From an uncultured Nitrospirota bacterium (lineage in GTDB: Bacteria; Nitrospinota; Nitrospinia; SZUA-224), in assembly GCA_913009285.1 (NCBI GenBank), contig CAJVYE010000007.1, forward strand, positions 1-14,597: DNA of 14,597 nucleotides, in the 5' to 3' direction. Position numbers and translations under genes: made by a program. Shown in pieces: positions 1-4,873 of the stretch; position 1 is the stretch's first letter, and each line of letters begins with the position of its first letter. Under the pieces are notes generated by a model that did not search any database, was not told where the DNA came from, and was given only the letters and a program-made list of their open reading frames with translations.

Positions 1-1
1 C

Positions 2-29
2 CTCTTTCCCTACACGACGCTCTTCCGAT
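2..29 (+). other. Illumina TruSeq adapter remnant
   Basis: Bases 2-29 match the standard Illumina universal adapter, from CTCTTTCCCTACACGACG through the CTCTTCCGAT end, for 28 consecutive bases. The match stops where the genomic insert would begin. This is library sequence, not biology. It shows that the window starts at the end of an assembled contig, so nothing can be said about what lies upstream. Confidence 0.97.
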
Positions 30-105
30 ATATACATTTTCTACATTTTCTACATTATTTTCTTTACAAAATCAAGAGAGATATGATACAATAAATACGA
101 ATAAA

Positions 106-135
106 ATGATATCTTAGGGTATATGAAGATATCAT
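106..135. repeat. Perfect 10-bp inverted repeat with 10-nt spacer
   Basis: ATGATATCTT at 106-115 is the exact reverse complement of AAGATATCAT at 126-135, around a 10-nt spacer. It could be a protein binding site or a weak AU-rich hairpin. No T-run follows, so it is not a terminator. AT-rich DNA makes chance palindromes more likely, which lowers confidence in function. Confidence 0.45.
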
Positions 136-228
136 ATATTATATGTATATTATTAGTAACTCCTGTAAAATCGGTGAGTTTTGAGATTAAAGAGGTAGTG
201 TGGCAGAACCCATAGAAGAAAAAAGGTT

Positions 229-250
229 AATTGTGTTATTTAACACAATT
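229..250. promoter_or_regulatory. CRP/FNR-family-like operator candidate
   Basis: AATTGTGTTA, a 2-nt spacer and TAACACAATT form a perfect 10+10 inverted repeat. Its core has the 18-bp geometry TTGTG-N8-CACAA of CRP/FNR-superfamily sites. From memory, the HcpR consensus is TTGTGA-N6-TCACAA, and this site differs only at the two symmetric inner positions. The centre is about 116 bp upstream of the first start codon, which suits an activator or repressor site if transcription starts near 280-305. Regulator identity is inference. Confidence 0.5.
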
Positions 251-304
251 TAGATGGGGAAAATTACACACCTTAGGCATTGTAATTGCATGCTAAATGA
301 GTGG

Positions 305-316
305 ATGAGTACTCAT
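305..316. promoter_or_regulatory. 12-bp perfect palindrome ATGAGTACTCAT
   Basis: A perfect 12-bp palindrome lies 40 bp upstream of the start codon. It is nested in a second inverted repeat, AAATGAG at 295-301 with CTCATTT at 312-318. This layout resembles TetR-type operators, and it could also lie in the 5' leader of the mRNA. No regulator gene is present in the window. Confidence 0.35.
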
Positions 317-355
317 TTCTCATACACCTAAATGCATATAAAAAGGTGGACCAGG

Positions 356-1300
356 ATGCTATCAGAGGGTATAAAAGCAAGATTTATATCTATTGTAGTT
401 GCTGCAATAATAATAAGTAGTGGTATGCATTCGGTTGCATGGTCTGCTATAATGCCTAAAGTTAGGTTGCTTTATAGTATTACAGGTGAGGATAGTGGAC
501 AAAAATTTAAAAAACCCAGGCAACTGTTCATTGATGAGAGACATCGAGAGTTGTATATATATGATAGCGATAACAAGATGATAGTTATTTATGATAGAGA
601 TGGGATATATCTCTACAAATTTGCTATAGATGCGGGAGTATCAGACCTTGTAGTTGACAAAAAAGGGGAGATATATGTAGCTCAAAACAGCCAAAAGAGA
701 GTAGCAATTTTTAACTATAGAGGGGTTTTTTTGAGAGAGATCGATCTCTCTTCCGTGGCAGGATATAAGGCTATCAGCCCCAGTGTTCTTCTCCTGGATA
801 AAGAGAATAACCTCTACATAGGGGATAATAAAGATTTACGAGTCCTGGTATTCGATACTAATAGAAGGTATAGATTCCAGATAAAAGGTGGGGAAGAGCA
901 AGAAAGATTCCTCTCCATAGGAGGGCTTGCTATAGATAGGGATGGGAGGATATATATCGTAGATACTATTAGTAAGAAGATATTTGTCTTTAATAAAAAA
1001 GGGAAGTTTCTCTTCAGATTTGGGAATACAGGGTCAAGCAAGGGGGGATTTAGCCAGCCTGTTAGATTGGTTATTGATAAAGAGGGAAGGATACTGGTTC
1101 TCGATTTGAACCGGTGGGTAGTAATAGTCTTTGATGATAAGGGTAACTTCATCAGTGGGTTTAATGGACTTGATGCAAGGGTAGGTGATTTTCGTTATCC
1201 CTCAGATATAGAGATAGATAAAGAGGGTAGACTCTATATAGCGGATACATATAATGATAGGGTACTGGTCTTAAGGATAGATTGGAATCCTTTAGGTTAA
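356..1300 (+). CDS. Exported six-bladed NHL-repeat beta-propeller protein (copy 1)
   Basis: The protein has 314 residues from ATG 356. This start is preferred because AGGTGG at 344-349 sits 6 nt upstream. An ATG at 332 would add eight residues without a ribosome binding site. A signal peptide ends near SVAWSA, so the mature protein is periplasmic or extracellular. Six NHL-type repeats follow, with units such as GEIYVAQNSQKRVAIFNYRG, GRIYIVDTISKKIFVFNKKG and GRLYIADTYNDRVLVL, so a single six-bladed propeller is expected. There is no heme motif. It lies just upstream of the OmcS-like gene, and the same propeller-then-cytochrome order recurs at 2751-4700. NHL propellers usually mediate protein or ligand binding. 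A role in cytochrome assembly or docking is inference from position. From memory, the Geobacter omcS/omcT locus also adjoins an NHL-repeat gene. Confidence 0.9.
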   Translation: MLSEGIKARFISIVVAAIIISSGMHSVAWSAIMPKVRLLYSITGEDSGQKFKKPRQLFIDERHRELYIYDSDNKMIVIYDRDGIYLYKFAIDAGVSDLVVDKKGEIYVAQNSQKRVAIFNYRGVFLREIDLSSVAGYKAISPSVLLLDKENNLYIGDNKDLRVLVFDTNRRYRFQIKGGEEQERFLSIGGLAIDRDGRIYIVDTISKKIFVFNKKGKFLFRFGNTGSSKGGFSQPVRLVIDKEGRILVLDLNRWVVIVFDDKGNFISGFNGLDARVGDFRYPSDIEIDKEGRLYIADTYNDRVLVLRIDWNPLG

Positions 1301-1308
1301 ATGAGTGA

Positions 1309-1339
1309 AGCCACGGATTAACACAGATAATCTGTGGCT
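1309..1339 (+). other. Intergenic hairpin between propeller and cytochrome
   Basis: AGCCACGGATTA and TAATCTGTGGCT form a 12-bp stem with one G-U pair around a 7-nt loop. There is no downstream T-run, so it is not a standard terminator. It sits between the propeller stop codon and the strong ribosome binding site of the cytochrome. A role in mRNA processing or stability, raising cytochrome yield over propeller, is plausible. The sequence also resembles short dispersed CCACGGATTAACAC repeats of environmental bacteria (from memory), so it may simply be such a repeat. Confidence 0.6.
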
Positions 1340-1356
1340 AATAAATAATAGAGGAG

Positions 1357-1364
1357 GGAGGTGA
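1357..1364 (+). promoter_or_regulatory. Ribosome binding site deciding a TTG start
   Basis: GGAGGTGA is a full anti-Shine-Dalgarno complement and lies 5 nt before TTG 1370. An earlier AGGAGG at 1352-1357 is only 3 nt from GTG 1361, which is too close. The TTG start gives a standard signal peptide beginning MKKTLILTLV. The same GGAGGTGA plus 5-nt spacing recurs before the paralogous cytochrome at 3708, which supports the choice. Confidence 0.75.
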
Positions 1365-1369
1365 GAAGA

Positions 1370-2446
1370 TTGAAAAAGACCTTGATTTTGACCTTGGTTA
1401 TGGCTATATCTATCTTCGTATTTACCAGTCAGGCATCAGCAGTTCATAGAGATGCTGGCGGCCTTGATTGCGGAGGGTGTCATACCATGCATAACAGTGA
1501 GGGTAATGCATCTATGGGAGGCGCAGCAGGGGGCACGGCAAAACTCTTACAGACCACAGGAGGTGTCGCAGATCTCTGTCTCAACTGTCATGAACAGGGA
1601 GGATCGCTACAGGCTGACTATGGACCTCCAATAGTAAAGTCATTAAATGGCAGTTCTGGGTTGTCTGAGTCTTCACCAGATCCAATAGATTTTGCAACAG
1701 AAATAGCAGCAGGGGGAGATTTCTATTATGCGAACAGTGTTGACGGAAGCGGGGATTGGGCAATCGGATACGGGCATAATGTTCCTGATACAAGTGGTCT
1801 CACTCCCCCTGGGGGTGATACGCCGTTGACAGATAATGGAAGTACTTTATTTACCTGTACCAACTGTCACGACCCACATGGTGTGGTGGATGTAAGGGAT
1901 GGTGGCGCTGTTTCAGATACTATCAATGATTACAGAAACCTGAAAAAGACACCAACAGGGTCAGGTTCTACCTCTGTAACACTTGATACTAGTGTCAATG
2001 AGGGAGAGAGCTATATTACCCTTTCAACGGGAGAGGATGTCTATCCTATAACAGGAAATACATATGCTGAAGGCGCCAATGGAATTGCTAGGTGGTGTGC
2101 AACATGCCACGATAGCTGGCATGAAGATATAGCATCTGGAGGCAATAATGATGGCACGGATTGGCAGAGACACCCTGTGGATGAGCCGATGGTTGGTGGA
2201 CTAAGAGGTAATGTCACAGATTGGGCCAATTACGTTAGTCTTTCAGAAAATACCAAGCTTCCGATGGCAGGTGGAACGGTAAATAATAACTATTACGGAG
2301 ATACTACGAGTGATGGGACTGCAAAGGTCTCCTGTATCAGTTGTCACTTTGCCCATGCAGGTCCATTTAAGAATGCCCTGCGGTGGAATTACGCAGATGG
2401 TGTTGATGACTCAGTAGAAGGGTGTAACCAGTGTCACAATAAATAA
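1370..2446 (+). CDS. omcS: OmcS-like hexaheme c-type cytochrome, probable nanowire subunit
   Basis: The protein has 358 residues, with a signal peptide cut after QASA at residue 24. There are six CXXCH motifs: CGGCH 34-38, CLNCH 70-74, CTNCH 163-167, CATCH 243-247, CISCH 322-326 and CNQCH 352-356. Order and flanks match Geobacter sulfurreducens OmcS as I remember it: CHTMHNS at heme 1, CLNCH at heme 2, CHDPHG at heme 3, a Cys-Ala-x-Cys-His followed by a nearby His at heme 4, CxSCHxAHA at heme 5, and a C-terminal CNxCH one or two residues from the end. Extra histidines at 26, 41, 136, 170, 251, 268 and 329 can supply bis-His ligation. His41 in HTMH corresponds to mature His16 of OmcS, which ligates a heme of the adjacent filament subunit. 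OmcS is about 70 residues longer, so surface loops are trimmed. A strong terminator follows. Filament formation is inference. Confidence 0.88.
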   Translation: MKKTLILTLVMAISIFVFTSQASAVHRDAGGLDCGGCHTMHNSEGNASMGGAAGGTAKLLQTTGGVADLCLNCHEQGGSLQADYGPPIVKSLNGSSGLSESSPDPIDFATEIAAGGDFYYANSVDGSGDWAIGYGHNVPDTSGLTPPGGDTPLTDNGSTLFTCTNCHDPHGVVDVRDGGAVSDTINDYRNLKKTPTGSGSTSVTLDTSVNEGESYITLSTGEDVYPITGNTYAEGANGIARWCATCHDSWHEDIASGGNNDGTDWQRHPVDEPMVGGLRGNVTDWANYVSLSENTKLPMAGGTVNNNYYGDTTSDGTAKVSCISCHFAHAGPFKNALRWNYADGVDDSVEGCNQCHNK

Positions 2447-2477
2447 TAATATAGTAGGAGTTAATTTTTCAAACAAG

Positions 2478-2523
2478 AAAAACCCTGTAAGAGATTCGCA
2501 TGCGGCTTACAGGGTTTTTTTTT
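2478..2523 (+). terminator. Rho-independent terminator after the OmcS-like gene
   Basis: AAAAACCCTGTAAG at 2478-2491 pairs perfectly with CTTACAGGGTTTTT at 2506-2519, around a 14-nt loop that contains CGCATGCG. A run of nine T follows the GGG. It lies 32 nt after the stop codon. It ends the first module's transcript, so the second module needs its own promoter or read-through. Confidence 0.93.
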
Positions 2524-2548
2524 GAGCGCGGCGGGAGGCTTTTAAATT

Positions 2549-2569
2549 TTCGATTTTCGATTTTTGATT
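2549..2569 (-). repeat. TTCGATT heptamer repeat, minus orientation (copy A)
   Basis: Three tandem 7-bp units (TTCGATT, TTCGATT, TTTGATT) are the reverse complement of the AATCGAA units at 2723-2787, so the two sets bracket the intergenic space as inverted repeats. The same arrangement is seen after the gene ending at 4700. They are non-coding here. Confidence 0.75.
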
Positions 2570-2570
2570 T

Positions 2571-2706
2571 AAAGAAAAGGAGGACGAAATTCTTCGGAGT
2601 GTCAGCACTTGTGCTGTCGTGAGAGATTGCAGAAGAAACGTAATGACAGCGTAAATCAGGCAGGATGCCTGACCTATATTCAAACGTTAAGGGGCTATTT
2701 TCAGAA
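2571..2706. repeat. Dispersed intergenic palindromic element, copy 1
   Basis: This block shares an extended, diverged match with 4739-4864: an AAAGAA start, AAATTCTTCGGAGTG, a hairpin CAGCAC-TT-GTGCTG at 2603-2616, TTGCAGAA, AACGTAATGACAGCG and a terminal TATTTTCAG. The right arm differs from copy 2 and instead carries TCAGGCA-GGA-TGCCTGA at 2656-2672. It lies between minus- and plus-oriented heptamer repeats, so the whole 2549-2787 block looks like one repeat unit. With 2447-2548 this accounts for the roughly 300-base gap. No gene is seen. Confidence 0.7.
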
Positions 2707-2722
2707 GAAGAATTAAATCGTC

Positions 2723-2787
2723 AGTCGAAAATCGAAAATTGCGTGGTGAAATGAACCAATCGAAAATCGAAAATCGAAAATCGAAAA
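2723..2787 (+). repeat. AATCGAA heptamer repeats spanning the 5' end of the second propeller gene
   Basis: Two imperfect units at 2723-2736 lie before the start codon. Four perfect AATCGAA units at 2758-2785 lie just inside the reading frame, where they encode residues of the SKIENRKSKI segment. The 7-bp unit is not a multiple of three, so gain or loss of one unit would shift the frame between ATG 2751 and the signal peptide core. Confidence 0.85.
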
Positions 2788-3707
2788 TTACAAGAGATGG
2801 GGGGTATTTTCAGAAAAAAAGGTATATCACCTTTCTATGTATCGTCCTTTTTACTTTACCTGATGGAGGATATGCATCTGATACCCCCAAAATAAAATAC
2901 CTGTTCAGTGTGGATGGGTTTTCAGAAGGGTATCGGTTCAGTTCCCCGCAGGGGATATATTTTGACTCAGAAGAGGGAGAGATATATGTAGCAGATACAG
3001 GAAATAATAAGATAGATATCTTTGATTCAAAGGGGTTTCCCATTTTTCAATTTGGAAAGGGGGTTCTGATCTCACCATTCGACCTGGTGGTCAGGAGGGG
3101 AAAAATATATGTAAGTCAGCAGGGGAAAGGGTATATAGAGGTATTTAACTATAGAGGTAAGTCAATATCCAGAATATATCCACCAGGAGGAAAAGGGGAA
3201 CCGTTTTATCCCGGGAGACTTGCCCTTGATGATGAAGGGAATCTGTATGTAGTGGAGGTAATATCCCAGAAGATACTCATCTTTGATAAGGAGGATAGAT
3301 TCAAATTTAGCTTTGGAGGTGTAGAGAGATTTAGTTCAATATCAGGTATCTTTGTCCGGGCCAGGAGAATATATGTCACAGACTCTGGGGGAAAACCAAT
3401 ACATGTCTTTGATATGAAAGGAAAATTTCTCCGTGAGATGGGAAAACGTGGTGAAAAAAAGGAAGATTTTTCCTTTACAGGAAATCTCTATGTTGACAAG
3501 GAAGAGAGGTTATGGGTGATAGACAACTTCAGGCATCACTTAAAGGTATTTGATAAGGAAGGAAGGCTTCTATTTCACTATGGCACCTATGGTATGGGGC
3601 CGGGAGAGCTCCTCTTTCCTGTTGACATTGATTTTAATAAAGAAACAATGTATATATTAGAAAAGGGAACTAAAAGATTGAGTATCTTCAGGGTGGAGGT
3701 GAAATAG
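2751..3707 (+). CDS. Exported six-bladed NHL-repeat beta-propeller protein (copy 2)
   Basis: The protein has 318 residues from ATG 2751. A TTG at 2739 would add four residues. Neither start has a well-spaced ribosome binding site, since GGTGA ends one base before the ATG. Residues 3-13 are encoded by the AATCGAA repeat. The hydrophobic signal core YITFLCIVLFTL follows, with likely cleavage near GGYA. Six NHL repeats follow, including GEIYVADTGNNKIDIFDSKG, GNLYVVEVISQKILIFDKED and ERLWVIDNFRHHLKVFDKEG, which indicates a single propeller. It is a paralogue of the propeller at 356-1300, sharing the FNYRG blade. Its stop codon abuts the start of the next cytochrome, and its last codons form that gene's ribosome binding site. 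The two are therefore almost certainly co-translated, which supports a partner role for the cytochrome. Confidence 0.88.
   Translation: MNQSKIENRKSKITRDGGYFQKKRYITFLCIVLFTLPDGGYASDTPKIKYLFSVDGFSEGYRFSSPQGIYFDSEEGEIYVADTGNNKIDIFDSKGFPIFQFGKGVLISPFDLVVRRGKIYVSQQGKGYIEVFNYRGKSISRIYPPGGKGEPFYPGRLALDDEGNLYVVEVISQKILIFDKEDRFKFSFGGVERFSSISGIFVRARRIYVTDSGGKPIHVFDMKGKFLREMGKRGEKKEDFSFTGNLYVDKEERLWVIDNFRHHLKVFDKEGRLLFHYGTYGMGPGELLFPVDIDFNKETMYILEKGTKRLSIFRVEVK
3695..3702 (+). promoter_or_regulatory. Ribosome binding site inside the propeller 3' end
   Basis: GGAGGTGA encodes part of the propeller's last residues and lies 5 nt before GTG 3708. The propeller stop TAG occupies 3705-3707, so stop and start are directly adjacent. 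This layout predicts translational coupling between the propeller and the hexaheme cytochrome. Confidence 0.8.
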
Positions 3708-4700
3708 GTGCTGCGCAACACTATTCTAATTATAGCTATAATAGGTATGAGCATTCTCTTCCTTATCCCTCCTGCTCACGCTGGAGATTATCACAAGAGT
3801 ACAACCACCCCCCCGACACTTACCTGTGTACAGTGTCATACAATGCACAATAGTGAAAGTGGTGCATCTATGCTTTATAGTGGTATAGGTACCGTACCAT
3901 ATCTCCTGAGGGCGACTACAGTAAATGAACTATGTCTTTTCTGTCATGATAGTGGTGCTGGAACTAACGACACTGCACCTGATGTATTAGACCTGGCATC
4001 GTATGAGACCTCATCCCTTAAACGCTCTGCCGGCTTTTTCGAACCGAATGGTACAATAAATCCCAATGGACATGATCTAGGAGGCAATCTTTCTCCACCC
4101 GGATACCAGGACACATGGAATTCGATATTGACCTGTACAAAGTGTCACGACCAACATGGGAATAATAATTACAGGAATCTACGGACAGATCCTGGCAATT
4201 TATCAGGTATAAGTGTAACCTACTGTAATGGATGTAGTGACAATTCTTATTCGATAAACCAGTGGGTTACTACACCCACATCTACCCAGTACTCAGTAAA
4301 TAATATGACATTTCGTAGCAACAATAATCAAATTGCAGGATTCTGTAAAGGCTGTCATACAGATTTTCATGGAACCGGGGGAGACCCTAACATGGGTGGT
4401 CCTGAAACTACAGCCCCATGGAAAAGGCACCCTACAGGGGGGGTATCGATAAGTACGGCTGCTAACAACAAACATGCTGATCTTAGTTACTGGCAGAGTA
4501 CATTTGGTTCCAGGATTCGTGTCATTGATCCTGATGGTATTGTAAGCAGCGGAGATGAAATGTCCTTCTGTCTTACATGCCACAAGGCACACGGTTCCAA
4601 TCGTCACTCGAGCCTGATATTTGACGATCCATCAGATGGCACATCATCAGAGGATGGGACATATATGCGGGAGACGTGTCAGCAATGTCACAACCAATGA
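3708..4700 (+). CDS. Second OmcS-like hexaheme c-type cytochrome
   Basis: The protein has 330 residues from a GTG start set by the upstream GGAGGTGA. The signal peptide ends at PPAHA, residue 25. Six CXXCH motifs are CVQCH 40-44, CLFCH 76-80, CTKCH 143-147, CKGCH 213-217, CLTCH 288-292 and CQQCH 324-328. They occur in the OmcS order, with CHTMHNS at heme 1, CHDQHG at heme 3, CHTDFHG at heme 4, KRHP at 239-242 and CHKAHGS at heme 5. His47 keeps the position that in OmcS ligates a neighbouring subunit's heme. A seventh near-motif, CNGCS at 173-177, has Ser in place of the heme-ligating His. It could be a decayed heme site or a disulfide and is not counted. The gene is a diverged paralogue of the cytochrome at 1370-2446. 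Hetero-polymers or condition-specific filaments are possible. No terminator is seen directly after it. Confidence 0.87.
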   Translation: MLRNTILIIAIIGMSILFLIPPAHAGDYHKSTTTPPTLTCVQCHTMHNSESGASMLYSGIGTVPYLLRATTVNELCLFCHDSGAGTNDTAPDVLDLASYETSSLKRSAGFFEPNGTINPNGHDLGGNLSPPGYQDTWNSILTCTKCHDQHGNNNYRNLRTDPGNLSGISVTYCNGCSDNSYSINQWVTTPTSTQYSVNNMTFRSNNNQIAGFCKGCHTDFHGTGGDPNMGGPETTAPWKRHPTGGVSISTAANNKHADLSYWQSTFGSRIRVIDPDGIVSSGDEMSFCLTCHKAHGSNRHSSLIFDDPSDGTSSEDGTYMRETCQQCHNQ

Positions 4701-4707
4701 ATATTTA

Positions 4708-4740
4708 TTTTCGATTTTCGAATGTCGATTTTCGATTTAA
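4708..4740 (-). repeat. TTCGATT heptamer repeat, minus orientation (copy B)
   Basis: About four degenerate 7-bp units begin 7 bases after the cytochrome stop codon. This 33-base stretch matches 8718-8750 at 31 positions, so the same element follows two different cytochrome genes. It opens the second intergenic repeat unit. Confidence 0.8.
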
Positions 4741-4760
4741 AGAAGGGGACAAAATTCTTC

Positions 4761-4832
4761 GGAGTGACAGCGCTTGTGCTGTCCTGATAGTTTGCAGAAA
4801 AAACGTAATGACAGCGCAAGCGCTGTCACTCC
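4761..4832. repeat. Nested palindromic repeat element, copy 2
   Basis: A 23-bp left arm at 4761-4783 and right arm at 4810-4832 are inverted repeats matching at 22 of 23 positions, with a 26-nt spacer. Each arm is itself palindromic: GACAGCGC-TT-GTGCTGTC at 4766-4783 and TGACAGCGC-AA-GCGCTGTCA at 4809-4828. The block belongs to the unit 4739-4864, related to 2571-2706. It would form strong hairpins in RNA, but no T-run follows, so it is more like a REP/BIME-type repeat than a terminator. Confidence 0.85.
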
Positions 4833-4873
4833 TGAATGATTAGGGTGAGGGGGTATTTTCAGGTAAAATAAAA

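Larger units (their letters stand above)
30..355 (+). promoter_or_regulatory. Non-coding upstream region of the first propeller-cytochrome module
   Basis: About 325 very AT-rich bases hold no convincing reading frame. The region contains three inverted repeats, listed separately at 106-135, 229-250 and 305-316, then the ribosome binding site at 344-349. It is the only sizeable candidate promoter region upstream of the first NHL/OmcS-like pair. Several TATAAT-like hexamers are present but are expected by chance at this composition, so no -10/-35 pair is assigned. No GEMM-type cyclic-dinucleotide riboswitch core was recognised. Confidence 0.5.

Noticed and set aside
30..355. GEMM-type (c-di-GMP or cGAMP) riboswitch, known upstream of some Geobacter cytochrome genes
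   Set aside because: The conserved GEMM core and its tetraloop-receptor segments were not recognisable in the leader or before the other cytochromes.
1309..1339. Rho-independent terminator between the first propeller and cytochrome
   Set aside because: The stem is good but no T-run follows, and a strong ribosome binding site comes right after, so read-through is expected.
2723..2787. CRISPR array suggested by regular short repeats
   Set aside because: Units are 7 bp, contiguous and without spacers. No cas genes are present.
3708..4700. Seventh heme at CNGCS (residues 173-177)
   Set aside because: The axial-ligand His is replaced by Ser, so it is not counted as a heme site.
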